From contig NC_049914.1 in the NCBI RefSeq assembly GCF_001411555.2, forward strand, positions 15,268,798 to 15,332,797: a DNA stretch of 64,000 bases, in the 5' to 3' direction. The DNA comes from Juglans regia. Lineage: Eukaryota > Streptophyta > Magnoliopsida > Fagales > Juglandaceae. The number at the start of each line of letters is the position of its first letter. The first letter of the stretch is position 1. Shown here one piece after another: positions 35,623 to 47,159 of this stretch. The notes beneath the pieces are model-generated. The model saw only the letters and a program-made list of their open reading frames with translations, was not told the DNA's origin and did not search any database. The translations under genes and the position numbers were made by a program.

Positions 35623-36655
35623 ATGGCACGTGACATAAGGGAAAGAAACCCTGAGGGATCCAATGCTCGCAGAGAACAGGACCGCTCGCTGGATGAAGGA
35701 CACGATTTGGCGGATGCAATTTGCCAGATGACGGAAAGGATGAAGTAGTAGCAGAAGATTATCCTGAGGCAGAACCAACAACAGCCTCTCCCAGAAACGC
35801 AAGAGAGGATGGAAAATCGAGGTTACTCATAAGAGACGTTTCTGATATATAGATACCCTAACTGCATTGGAACCGAAGGACCCATGAGGGCCAACAAGTG
35901 GCTACTCGATGTTGACAAGACCTTCAAGATCAACAGTTGTACTGAGGAATAAAAGATGTTGTACACTGGACATTTGCTATAGGGAGAGACTGGTATCTGG
36001 TGGGATACCAAGAAACAACTGCTGATAAGGGAATTGGGCAACATCGCTGCTCTGACTTGGGATTGGTTCCAGAAGGAGTTCGATAATCAACTTTTTTGCA
36101 GAATCAATGACGCAGCAAAAGGCTCAAGAATTCGCCACTTTAGTTAGTACAAGGCAATTTCACGGTCGAGCAATATGCTGGAAAGTTCATGGAGCTGGGA
36201 GGTTTCGCTCCACATCTAATCACCACCGAAAATATTCAGGCTCAGAAATTCCAAGGAGGACTACAACCCTGGATCTGCAGTTACGTAGTCGAGTTTCGCA
36301 TCAACAATTTCCAGAAGTTAGTTAACGTGGCTGCTATAACGGAAACAAATTATACAAGAGGGAATAATGCCAAAATGAGGATAATACAATGAGCCAACAA
36401 GGACAAAGGTGTCATGCCAACCCCACCTACTACTTGCAAGAAGTGTGGGAAAATGCATGGTGGAGATTGTCGAGTAAGTTTAGGGCTTTGCTTTCGATGT
36501 GGTTAGTCGGGGCACATGTTTCGAGAATGCCCCCATAATGTACAAGGCTGGAGGAACACTCCTAACAGCCGACTGAATCAGAGGTTGTCTGCCTAAGCTC
36601 ACATCTACGCTATCACCCCAGATGAAATAGACGAGGAGGTACAATAAGATGAAGA
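35623..36655 (+). pseudogene. Gypsy gag with zinc knuckle, element C
   Basis: Starts at ATG 35623 (MARDIRERNPEGSNARREQD). The Gag core WLLDVDKTFKINSCTEE...GETGIWWDTK lies around 35.9-36.0 kb, with WFQKEFDNQLF and then QYAGKFMELGGFAPHLITTE near 36.17-36.22 kb. A zinc-knuckle region CKKCGKMHGGDC...CFRCG.SGHMFRECP runs 36431-36535. Five stops in the first frame (35746, 35749, 35830, 35950, 35980) are all TAG or TAA where CAG or CAA would fit. A frameshift follows near 36.1 kb. It is non-functional but recognisable along its whole length. Confidence 0.88.
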
Positions 36656-36739
36656 AATAGGAGTTATCATTGGTATTTTTCTTAGTACCCTTCTTTTTTA
36701 GAAATTAGCTCTTATAAATTAGCTACTAAGTATTGGTAA

Positions 36740-36923
36740 TTAATTGCGCTTTAGGTAAAATCACGTTGTACGAATATTTGACTTATAACTTGGCACAATG
36801 AGGGCTTTTGTGTCAAAGGCGTTTGCACGCATGTGCAACCTACTGACCCAAAATTTACCTCAGGCGGTAGTAGCGTCAATTCCTGACAAAAGTATGGTCA
36901 CCTGTACTCGAATCCTTAGGAAC
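36740..36923 (+). pseudogene. Gypsy aspartic protease, left half (element C)
   Basis: RAFVSKAFARMCNLLTQNLP (from about 36804) follows a decayed active-site region where the usual DSGAT has become DL-stop. It continues to VTCTRILRN, where solo LTR B2 interrupts it. Removing B2 and one GGAAC restores continuity with 39248. Confidence 0.8.
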
Positions 36924-39247
36924 TGTGACGCCCCCAAATTCCGCTTGGGATCGGACGGACATTTGAAGCGTCGAGACATGCAACACAAGGTTACCTGCCC
37001 CCGTTCATGACATATAAGATGCAATATTCCTAACATGCATCTAGCATTATGCAATATTCGCAGCGGATAATTTTTCTTTTTAGCAATACTATGCACCAAA
37101 CCGAAATATCCCAAATACTTAAAACATACTTCATACATAATGACATACTAAACAACTGAGATCACAATATCAATCCATATGGTTGTGATCAAAAGAGTGA
37201 TGGAGATTGAACTCTACAAATACAAGTAGTAATCTGAGGTAACTACTGTATTAACACCTACATCGCATCGTCGCTTAGTCGACCATTTCCAGTTGGTCGA
37301 TTCCTGATTCTCCTTCAAATCCTGTAACAAAATCTACCATTCGGGGGGGGAATGGTAGTTGGGACTACCACAGTGAGATTTGATTACAAATCTCAGCAAG
37401 TTAACAGGAAACTTCCACACAAGTTAAAGATGCATGCATGGCAGTAAAAGCATGAATGCATAATCAAATCGTAAGTAATCATAGCATAACTTGACATACA
37501 ACATAACATAACTGGCATAACTTAAACTGAAACTGAAGCTTAGCATGAACGTGACTTGAAACATAACATGGACTTGAAACATAACATGAACGTGTACATG
37601 CATAATTTGAACTTGAACTTGAGCATGATATAACATAAATGTGAACTTGGAACATAACGTAAACGTGAACATAACATAACATGAACTTGGAACATATTCT
37701 TGTCTCATGGGATTACCATGATTGCGTGAACGTAAACTTGAACATAACATAACGTGAAACATGACTTGAACTTGGAATCTTATTCAATAGACTTAATCAT
37801 TAACCTGACCATATGGGTGCTACACAGGTCCCCTTGAGCCGTGTGTCCCTGCCGATTACCGCATCACATCACAGGTTTCTATACCAGCTGTGAGTGCGTT
37901 AATACGTACTCCACAGTTGTTGTGGCCCCACGTATTCTACGTGTCACAATTGCTGTGTCTCACGTAGTGTATGCTCCACAGTTGTTGTGGCCCCATACTT
38001 CATGCTCCACAGTTGTTGTGGCCCCATGACTTATCTGTTTGTGCCACACTTGCTGTGGACACACGTAACATAATGTGTGGCACCATCGGCGTTAGTGCCT
38101 GGCGCGCTCCGGTGACCAGCTAATTAGGCCCCATTCGCAACCTGTTGACTGTACTTCGTCAACCCAGGGAATTTCACACCTATTTAGACACTCCAGCGTG
38201 AACAAAGGAGTTCCACTAGGATATTACCCCATCCTAGCGCTTAGGGTCGTGATTGACATGAATGACTTAACTGGCAGACATGACATTTCGTAACGTGACG
38301 TAACATGAACGTGACATAAAAGACAGAAATCTTGACGTAACATAACGTGACATGAACGTAGGACGACAGACATGACATACTTCGAGACATAAATGTAACA
38401 GAGAACATTTCATAACATGTCATACATGTAACATGCAACATTTCGTAACATGGCATACCATATAACAGACAACATTTCTTAACGTGGCGTAACATGTGAC
38501 AATGAATATTACATGACAAGAAATACATGTAACAGATGGCATACTTAACTTAACATGGCATATTTGCAATGTATAGCATGTATAGCAATACGTGACAGAA
38601 TATCTTGTGTAACAGATGAATAATTCATGACAGAATAAATTCTGTGTAACAGATAAATATGTAATGACTTGGCATGGCACATATGATAACATGCATACAT
38701 ACAATTTAGTTCCCTTACTTATCACACATACACATTAAATTGATAGTAAGTTAAAAGCTAACTTACCTCGATCTTCGCGCTTCGAGGCAAAACTCAAGTG
38801 CGATCACGGCATAACTTAACTTACCGAGGTTACTATTCACTTCGAAAAAGTGAATCATAAACTTAACACTAAAAATTCCTAAATATTCATATTAACCTAC
38901 AGTGAAAATATTATACCGAAATTCAACCTCGATGTGCCCCTAAAAATAATTTCACAATTCTCAACAGACGTTTCGTCCGGAATTATGAAAATAGGATATT
39001 GTGCCATAAAATCCTAAATAATCCACCGAGTCTAATGGCGTAGACCATAATGCATTCTGACACTTCTAACCACCTCAAATAAATAAAACTCATATTTCTA
39101 GCAGCATAGTGAGTGATAACACTGACTATGTTGACAGACTAAAACTTATGCAATAGGTCGATTCGTAAAAACTTATGGGGTTTTCACGAGAGTCCTAAAG
39201 TCAAAAGAAATTCCGCCAATGAATTTCTAGCGGGCTGTTACAGGAAC
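36919..39247 (-). mobile_element. Solo LTR of family B, copy B2 (deleted form), GGAAC duplication
   Basis: The LTR is 36924-39242 (2,319 bp), starting TGTGACGCCCCC and ending GCGGGCTGTTACA on the plus strand, so it lies in minus orientation. Perfect GGAAC duplications occur at 36919-36923 and 39243-39247. Compared with B1 it lacks about 2 kb between the CAAGTGCGATCA and CTTACCGAGGTTACTATTCA blocks (join near 38820). The paired hairpins (37339-37400) and five CACAGTTGTTGTGG-type units (37908-38060) are retained. Confidence 0.93.
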
Positions 39248-39481
39248 TACCCTCTAAGTCTAGGTGGAAAGGTGATGAAAGCAGATATGATCGTCTTTAA
39301 TTTATTGGGGTTCGATATAATACTAGGGATGGGCTGGTTATCCAAGCACTATGCTAGGATAGATTGCCAAAACAAAGAAATTATTTTTGATCCACCAGAA
39401 GTTGGACAAATCCGTTACACTGGAGGGACTACGAAGGCTACCCCCTCTCTAATTTTGGCTTTACAAGCAAGAAAGTGCATT
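39248..39481 (+). pseudogene. Gypsy aspartic protease, right half (element C)
   Basis: PLSLGGKVMKADMIVFNLLG FDIILGMGWLSKHYARIDC is the hallmark C-terminal half of the Gypsy protease (LL.FD.ILGMDWL..H.A.IDC). The frame is open for about 70 codons and then meets the D2 fragment at about 39482. RT is not present downstream. Confidence 0.88.
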
Positions 39482-40270
39482 AAGATAGGCACTACTAGAC
39501 TTCAAGTCAGTGCCCATTCTGCAAACTTTGCCAGAGTCAAGATATATGTAACACCCCACTTAAAAGGTCCATTAAGACTTGACCTTAGCTTCCTTAATCC
39601 TAGTTAACATATTTCTGGAAAAAATTTAGAGATTATTTTTTTAGCTTAAGAATCACATTTTGGGTTTAGCTAGAATTATTGAAAGAGTTCTAGTATTTTA
39701 TTTTAGGATTTACTACCAAGAAGCCAATAGTAGAATGATACATGCCATTATTAGTGGGCTAAGTATGGATGGATCTAGGGGTAAGTCCAAGAGTCTTTAA
39801 TTAAGGGCCCTCAATCATTAAGGATGTGATGCGGCTAGGAATAGATGTCATAGAGCATAATACTAGAGAACACTTCCAATAATTCTAACTAAAATAAAAA
39901 AATGTGACTATCATGCTAAAAATAATCCCAAAAAACAATTTTCCCAACAATAATAACAATCTCTCGCTAACTTAGATTAAAGGAGCTAATGGTTATATAT
40001 TAACAGGCTTTTTAGGCGGAGTATTACAATACCTTCGAGAAACCAAACCAAAGCCCAACCATTTCCCTAGGAAATCTAGTTGGAATCAAATTGAATGCCC
40101 TTAGTTGCTTCAAGAGATTTTCCGCTCTTCATTGAGCCATCTCCACATGCCACCACCCCTTCCCTCCAATCCCTAAAAAGTCACTCAAGCACTCATAAGC
40201 ATGTTGACCAATTTTTCCCCAAGGAAATGCCAAAATCGATTGGCATTGGCACTAGGTATCACTCGACTAC
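39482..40270. mobile_element. Rearranged copy of LTR D (D2) carrying the hAT empty site
   Basis: 39482-39546 repeats the integrase fragment next to D1. 39547 to about 39840 matches the start of D1 in direct orientation. About 39845-40028 is a related D-type LTR start in inverted orientation (reads TGTAATACTCCGCCTAAAAAG on the minus strand from 40028). 40029-40200 matches the D1 end, and 40196-40215 is the intact ATAAGCAT site without the hAT. It is thus a mosaic with an internal inverted duplication. Confidence 0.7.
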
Positions 40271-40329
40271 GACCCAAACATTACCTCAAGAGGTACTGTA
40301 GCCATGACACTATTCATCCAGCACTAAGT

Positions 40330-40625
40330 CCTCTTCCACGCCTAACTCCTTTATGTCTACCCAATCCAACTTCAGATGTTAGGCCTTCCTCATCCTCACC
40401 ATACTCTCCATTCTCATACCCATTCTCAATATTAGGCTCACGTCGCCTCATATCTCTCTCACCTTGCAGATTTCTAATCACTGCTTATTGATTATCCATA
40501 CTATCCCTCACTACCCAACACCAAGTTCACACACTCAAACTGTCGTTGCATGGCTTGCAACACAAATGATGAGTTATCTGCCATCCCCTTTAGTGATGAG
40601 CTACTCCGATGAGACATTATAAGGT
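40330..40625 (-). pseudogene. Gypsy gag N-terminal remnant
   Basis: The minus strand from 40615 reads MSHRSSSSLKGMADNSSFVL QAMQRQFE, then continues in shifted frames with an acidic stretch (ENGYENGEYGEDEEGLTSEV-like) and a basic RRGRGL-type stretch. This layout is one I associate with the N-terminus of a Gypsy gag. Frameshifts and stops abound. The matching primer-binding site lies upstream at 41448-41461. Confidence 0.6.
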
Positions 40626-41447
40626 GCTACACAAAAGAATGTTAGTTGTAAAAAAGAAAACCTCACACACTTCCTTACGTGTTTACACTCAAATAATGAT
40701 ACTACACTCGTGTTTCACTCTAAATTGGTTTTTTATTCGATAATAATCTCACTCTCTGGCCTTTTACCTCAAGAGTTTTCCCACTCAAGTTCTTTAAGAA
40801 CTAATTGAACTCAATTAAGACAATGCAAGCTTGTTTTATCCCAACTAGTAATTAGATCCAAGAAATAAGGAAGGAATAAAATGATATGAGACTCAAGGAA
40901 TTTATACGAGAGAAAGAGTAAGTATAAACCAAGATACCAACTAGAAAGATTTATTCAGCCACTTGGATGATAAAGCTCAATCAACAAATGTAATTCTTTC
41001 TCTTTGTTGTAACTATGTAGCAACCTTTGAATATGATACATTTTCTTTTCCTTTCCTTTCTTTTCTTTTCTTTTCTTTTCCTTTCCTTTCTTTTCTTTTC
41101 TTTTCCTTTCTTTTCTTTTTTCTAATTCAATCACAAACAGCAATATTCAATTGTGAAAATCAAGCAATTGAATTCAAGCACACAAGAATTGACAATGAAA
41201 TAGAAGAGAATCAATGGAACGGCACTCCAAGCAATGGACAAACTTAGAGATGTAAGAAACCCTAGAATTTTGAAACCCTAGGAGATGCAAATTTCAGTCA
41301 AACCAAAAAACCCTAAGAATTTCGGCAACCTACTTTTTGTTTCAATTTTTTTTAATTCTTTTGCAAACCCAGAACAATGAAGCCCTAGAATCAAATTTAA
41401 GGATGCAAGAAATTAAAAGATAGAATTAGACCTGATAGGAAACCTTG
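40626..41447 (-). other. Leader region between PBS and gag, with CTTTT microsatellite
   Basis: Between the putative primer-binding site and the gag remnant lies AT-rich DNA without domains. 41039-41119 is a (CTTTT)n/(CCTTT)n microsatellite, which explains the Lys/Glu- and Phe/Ser-rich open frames there. Nothing else recognised. Confidence 0.6.
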
Positions 41448-41461
41448 CTCTGAATACCAAA
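41448..41461 (-). promoter_or_regulatory. Decayed primer-binding site on the minus strand
   Basis: Plus-strand GCTCTGAATACCA is the complement of TGGTATCAGAGC with one inserted base. It lies two bases from TGATATAAACCCGCGGG, which reads as an LTR terminus on the minus strand. It pairs logically with the gag remnant at 40330-40625. Confidence 0.6.
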
Positions 41462-41463
41462 TG

Positions 41464-42187
41464 ATATAAACCCGCGGGAATGGAATCTCTTGAACCCACA
41501 ATCGATTTGAAAACTCACCCAAGAAAGCCAAAATCAAGTCAATGGATAGAGAATCTAGATCCAATGAAAACTTGTTTCAAGAACCTAGATTATATTAAAA
41601 TCTAGACCCGTTGAAGAATCTGTCTCAAGAACCCAGATTACAAAGGAGGAACGCCACAAATGTTGTGATTTACGTTTGATAAGTTCAAAAATTCAATCAA
41701 GAATAAGAGGAGTAAAACTCAACTCACAATGAATAAATTCATCAAATTTCATAAACTTATTAAAATGAGGCTACAAAGAGTATTTAAACCTAAACCTAAT
41801 TAAAACCCTAGCCAAAATAAAACCCTTTCTTCCAAAACTACCTCTGGATGAATAGTATCGCGGCTACAGTACCTCATTAAACCCTAGTTCCTAAAAAGTT
41901 ATTTTCCAAATAAGCCCTTAGCCAAAATACAAGGCCTTCCCAAAAACCCTAGTTCATAAGAAATAAGACATAATTTACGTTGCACTATTCCATAGCTTGT
42001 ATCACATGGATGATCACTGGATCTCCTTCTTTCAAGCCCATCTTGAACATTTGGCTCTTGCTAGACTCGTCCCAATTGGATTGCACCAATCATTGCATTG
42101 CTTCCTTGATCTTCTTAGCTCTTGATCTTATAATTCACCCATCTGGAACATGCAAATGATCTCTAAGTCTAGGCCCACTTTAGTTCC
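41464..42187 (-). mobile_element. Putative 5' LTR fragment of the minus-strand Gypsy element
   Basis: It begins TGATATAAACCC next to the primer-binding site. The opposite terminus was not identified. The interior is AT-rich with many AAACCCTA words and no coding similarity. It is called an LTR only because of its position. Confidence 0.45.
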
Positions 42188-44881
42188 CATAACTTTCCTC
42201 TCCTTAAAAGGGCTCCAAATGAAGGTCATCATACCTGCAAAATAAACCACAAAGATGAGACAAACAAGTAAGCAAAAACTGACCAACTTTGAAGACACCT
42301 GCCCAACGACATTATGGCTTGACCTCACCATGCAATCCTCTGCATTTTGATTTTATTTATGCACCATGGCAGAACCTGCACCTACATAACATGAGGAAGC
42401 ACCTGAAAATGTAGAAATGATGAGATTTTGAACACTATTCACCTGTACAATTGATGACAAAAGCTGGAACTTGCATCACCACACTCCAACGCCCACATCA
42501 ACCAATCCCAAGCCCCTTCTTCATCCAAAGCCAACGTCCCCTAGCCACCTTGAAGCCTATAAATACCTCCATCACCTCGTCATTTTCCCCACACCACTCC
42601 TCCAAGCCTTCTCTTGAGTCTTGAGAGCATTTCTCCCCTTAGTGTGCAAATAGAGTGAAACCGAGGGTGTTTGTGAGAGTTCTTGGAAGAGGTTGTGTTG
42701 GGAGCTCTATCTTTGTTTAGTGTGGTGATGCATTTTGTGAGTAACGTTGCCCTAATATTTGTTTAGTATTAGCATAGCATGTTAGACATTAATTTATGCC
42801 AAGGGAATGAATTTTAATTGAGTTTAGTTGAGGTTTACCATGCTAAATTCAAAACTGGGTTAAAAGGGAAGTATTGAATGCATAAATTGTTTTTGGTTGA
42901 ATTTTTAACTATCACATGTCTTACTATAATTTTATATGATTCACTAATGTCTTAGGATGAATTTTGAAGGTTTAAATATGAGGTCAAAAGCATGGTTTCA
43001 AATCCATATCTTGTAGTGATCATCAAGCATATTTCAGTTTTGCTTAGTTTAAGTTTAATTCATGAAGTTTTGACTAATTTTCTTAGGCTTGAATAATGAG
43101 CAATTATAAAAGCCTTTTGATTGGGATAAGAATAAAAATTCATGATTTAATTAGGTTCTAAATATTTCCATGGTAAAGAAAAGCTAGGAACATCATGCAT
43201 ATGCTTAATGGATGCTTTAGTGGTAATTTGGCCTTAATCCATGCTTAAGTGTTGGGATGAACTTGTAGGACTTAAACCTAAGGTTTTAAATTTTCTCTAA
43301 GGTTCTATTCAAGGTTACATTTGAGGAAATTTGAAGCACACATGCATCCATAGAGGTTTTTAAATCGAAATCACACATAGGCCTTAAAGGGATGAATGCC
43401 ACGAGTTGGGTAAGTTTGACATAGTTGTGCTTTGAATCTTTCAATTCTAAGGGCATAGATGATTTTATAATATATAAAATATGAGGGTTGTAAAATTTGG
43501 TGAATTTTGGGGCCCATATGAAAAAAGTGAAAATTTAGGGCCTTAGTGGAAATTTGGCTAAGTATAGAGGCAGTTTTGTAAATATTGAAATTTTTGAACC
43601 TTTTGATTATGAACATCTTCCTTAGTGGTTCAGAAATTCTAACTTAGAATAACTTTGATTACAGCCCCATTGATTGTCTAAACCTTTGAAAAGTTTGTAA
43701 GTTGGCCTCTAACTTACACTTTGATAATTTATTTATGATTTATTGATAAATGTCACATTCATGATATAAATGTCATTTGAGCTTGAAACATCATGTTAAA
43801 TGGTACATTGAGCACATGACTACTTACTTACATGACATGTGCCATTTTCATCATTTGAGCATGTCATACAAAATTGTCATTTTCACATGAAGCATACTTA
43901 TAAACGCATGTCATAAAAAAAAATATATTTTCAAGCATAGCATGCACAACCCCAAAGGCTAGGATGGTGAATTATCATAGTGGAACTCCAATGTCCACTC
44001 TGGAGAGAGTAAACATGGAGTTGTAACCCCTGGGTTGATAAAAAACAGTTAACGAGTTTCAAATGGATTATTTTTAAAGAATACCGGAGCGAAGTCAAAC
44101 TTTTATGGCACTTAAGGCTGATGAGTGCATATGTTATGATATTATGCGACCAATGCATTGAGAATAAGTCTGCAGACAACGTTGTTTCAACATAAGTTGT
44201 ATTACGGTCACTAGCAAGTACTCTCAGTGCATATGATGAACTATGATGATACCATACGTTATGATGGTAATGTTAATGTTAATATTATTGAGGGGTTAAT
44301 GATGATGAAGTGTTATATTTTTTAAAGTTAAATTGAAAAATGTTCTCTATAAGAAAATATGCATTAAAGATTTTTCTGAAAATGTGGAGGAATCTGGATG
44401 GGATACAAATATTAATTTTCTACATAGTATGCATTTTATATTTATCATTTATCATGCATAATTTATCTTTGTGCACGTTGGTTGATAACTTACTAAGATT
44501 TCAATAAATCTCACTATGGTAGTCCCATTACCATTCCACTCAGAATGGTAGAACTTGTATCAAGACCAGGCGAGGAAGGACAGAATGGACCGATAGATTC
44601 AACTGATTGAAGAGGAGTTAGACCTCGATCGAAGATTATACCTTATTTTGATGTTCATAGCTTTATCTCTATGTGCTTTAGAGCATATGAAAGAGTTTAT
44701 CTAGCCATGGAGACTTGTTATTTTAAGTATATTATATTAAGGATATGCTACCTTTAAATTTGAACTTATGATGGTTATTAATGCTATTGGGATATTTTAG
44801 TTCATTCTGGCATAAGTTATATTTTGTCATCCTTATTCCTCTACAATTATTGCATACTGCTAATTGCATTCTAGGATACAA
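42188..44881 (+). mobile_element. LTR of Gypsy family C, copy C2 (3' truncated)
   Basis: Aligned by eye with 31440-31515 plus 32844-35380. Shared landmarks are CACAAAGATGAGACAAAC at the left, the TATAAATACCTCC/CACACCACTCCT stretch near 42.55-42.6 kb and the TCATTTTCACATGAAGCATA block. Homology stops at GGATAC (44881), so about 100 bp at the LTR 3' end and the primer-binding site are lost. The paired-hairpin block is present at 44500-44555. No gene. Confidence 0.75.
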
Positions 44882-45535
44882 ATCAAGTGTCTTTGTCCGA
44901 CATGATCAACCTCGGTACTCCATGTAAACGAACTATTTTCTTGACATACAACTTACCCAACTTCTCCATTGAATGAGTGTTTGCGATTTGCAAAAAGTGT
45001 GCACTTTTCATCAATCAATCCACGATAACCCATATGGAGTTCTTTCCGGTAGAGTTCTTTGGCAAACCTACTATGAAATTCATGGAAATGTCCTCTCATT
45101 TCCATTCCAGAATTGGCAAAAGCTGAAATTCTCATGCTGGCTTCTAATGCTCTCCTTTCAATAATTGAGAAACATAAAACTTATAAACGTACTGTGCCAC
45201 GTCTCTCTTCATTCCATCACACCAAAAGTGTCTTTTCAAATCTTGTACATCTCCATGCTTCCAGGATGAGTAGTGTAGGGCATATTGTGTGTTTCTCTTA
45301 GAAGTTTCTCCTTTATTTCTGGATCTGCTAGAATCACCCTCTAATTTTTTATAATGTAGCATTCCATCATCTCGAATCATGAACTATGCTATTTCCTCAA
45401 ACTTTTCAACCTTTCATTAGATGTCCATCAACTTTCTATCCTTCAATTTCCACTCCTTAATTTCCTCATCATTTACTAGCACAATCTCTTGAATTACTGT
45501 CAAGGCTTCGTCCATTTGAGGACTTCTTTCATCAA
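44882..45535 (-). pseudogene. Gypsy RNase H-integrase linker and integrase fragment
   Basis: The minus strand reads IRDDGMLHYKK, then YSSWKHGDVQDLKRHFWCDG MKRDVAQYVYKF and QLLKGEH (integrase zinc-finger region, degraded H-H-C-C). Next is a core stretch resembling WIDE.KVHTF...KLGKLYVKK and HGVPR. Many stops and frameshifts. It is truncated on the 3' side by LTR C2 and joins the EHD-like fragment at about 45535. Confidence 0.8.
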
Positions 45536-45539
45536 TGTG

Positions 45540-45970
45540 AACAACTATGGTGTTCTCAGGAATACCATATATGTTAGTTGTAGGCTTTAGTCCAATATGA
45601 GCTCTTGGGTAGTTTCATCTGAGCAATTTTTTATAAATGTTGTCTTTCTTGTTGAATACTTTCACAAAAGCATGACCATTGGTTTAGCATCAAACTCACT
45701 GTTAGTCATCAAGGCAAATACAAAAATTGTTAAAATGGTATGTAAGTTCCAATGGCTTTAGCTTTTCAACGTACAACCTCTTCAAGCCATCAGTAATTGA
45801 TGTAACTGCAATGGGACGGAGTTTCTTTGCTGGTTTTGAACCAAACCATTGTGTTGATGGTGGAGGTTGAGGATGAACACTTCCATTTTCGACTGGGTGG
45901 CCATTTATCATCAAAGTTAGTTTTAGCAACTAAACCATCCAAACCTTCCATTATAAACTGCCCTACATAA
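45540..45970 (-). pseudogene. EHD (EH-domain ATPase) gene fragment
   Basis: EHD proteins are dynamin-like ATPases of endocytic recycling. The minus strand reads [11 protein letters not shown], then (frameshifted) [22 protein letters not shown]. The best-conserved part is [28 protein letters not shown] (45.84-45.71 kb), followed by TNSEFDAKPMVMLL, the P-loop region and KPTTNIYGIPENTIVVH. The P-loop is broken: a stop and an Arg replace residues of the usual GQYSTGKTT. It covers only the linker and start of the G domain, about 130 codons. It is flanked by a PPR fragment and a Gypsy integrase, so it is a displaced piece rather than a decayed gene in place. Confidence 0.82.
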
Positions 45971-46059
45971 GTACCTGTAATTGTGTTGCTTTGGCCAACT
46001 ACTAATAACCCAATACCCCATATATATAAAATTGGAAAAAATCCACCCTTATATTTTTC

Positions 46060-47110
46060 TTAAAGATATTACCTTGCATTTAGAAGGCCTATGCTATTGA
46101 CTATTTTTGTACCATAAAACCCTTGGGCAAACATAGTTGTAACAAAGAGATTGATAATGAATCTCTTTTTCCCTTCATCAACAAGACCCAAGTGGTTGCA
46201 AGCTAACAAAATCCTAGCAAATGACATGCTATCTAGTTCTAGACCATACTGCAAATTGTTCCAGACCAGATATCATAACTTGGAAAGCTTTCTCAATATA
46301 CACTTGGGGTACATTTCTAGGAGAGTTGTTCCTAAAGCAACATCTAGTGAGAGATGTTGTTTATGATGATGTAGGAATGCATGGACTCCCCAATGTTGAT
46401 ATTAAGAAGAGGGGTACAAGTAAAAAAGCAAGCTAACCAAAGTGATTTAAGTTTGGCTTTTCATTTACTAGCTCCATTTGTCAGAACACCTTAAAAGAAT
46501 CTGACAGACATTTACAAGCAGCATATCCTACATTCATAGAGCCCCAATAAGCCCTATCTCTCACAGTCATTTCCTCGAATACTCGCCTTGCAAGCCCGAT
46601 CATGTTTTTTTATTGGAAACAGGTGTCCAAGAACAGCGTCCCGACTAATCCCGGGGGTGCACAGGTCCTCGGCAAAGGGTTTTCCACAAGTGCACCTTAG
46701 GTAATTCGAGGAGAAAATTCACTAGTCCAATGGCCCCTAGAGATTGTTTGCACCTAAACGGATTTGAACCTTAGACTTTGGGGAGCATACCCCTAAGCCC
46801 AAGCCCTTTACCACTTGAGCCAACCCCCAAAAGTATTCCCTATATATCGATCTGATTTGAAACCCGCCTTTATAACCATTGATTGCAATGCCCCACCTTC
46901 TCCAACAATCAATCATTGGCCGCAGGCTTTTAGAACAAAAAGGTATGTGAAATTGTCAGGTTGAAGCCCAACCCTTTGAAGCTGAGAGAACAGCCTCACT
47001 AATTCAATTAGAGCTGAGCTCTTGGTGAGTTCTATAACAATGCTTGCCATAGGATTTCTTTCTCTTACTCTATCAAAGGGCCAACGAGGTGGCAATACAT
47101 CAAGCAACTA
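46060..47110 (-). pseudogene. PPR (pentatricopeptide repeat) gene fragment
   Basis: PPR proteins bind organellar RNA. The minus strand from about 47060 reads VRLFSQLQRVGLQPDNFTYL FVLKACGQ, followed by SMVIKAGFKSDRYIGNTF. After a SINE interruption it continues ARRVFEEMTVRDRAYWGSM. Further down comes MQYGLELDSMSFARILLACN HLGLVDEGK (46.25-46.16 kb). This is the PLS-type layout. There are many stops and frameshifts, and both termini of a normal PPR gene are missing. The orientation matches the fragments on each side. Confidence 0.82.
46604..46830 (-). mobile_element. tRNA-derived SINE, copy 1, inside PPR fragment
   Basis: The minus strand begins GGGGGTTGGCTCAAGTGG, an A-box-like sequence (46811-46822), with the B-box GGTTCAAATCC at 46760-46770 spaced as in tRNA promoters. 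It ends in an A-rich tail (TAAAAAAACATG) near 46604. About 75 percent of it, by eye, is repeated at 60132-60372. It splits the PPR reading frame. Clear target duplications were not identified here. Confidence 0.8.
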
Positions 47111-47159
47111 AGGAGCAAAATTCTTACCTACCAAAACTCCATCCCTCTTCTGCAGTGTT

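Noticed and set aside
41039..41143. Lys-rich frame (KKGKEKKRKEKK type)
   Set aside because: A translation of the CTTTT microsatellite.
46740..46830. Possible tRNA gene from A-box and B-box-like sequences
   Set aside because: It lacks a full cloverleaf and CCA-proximal acceptor pairing. The same unit with an A-rich tail and target duplication recurs at 60132-60372, so it is a SINE.
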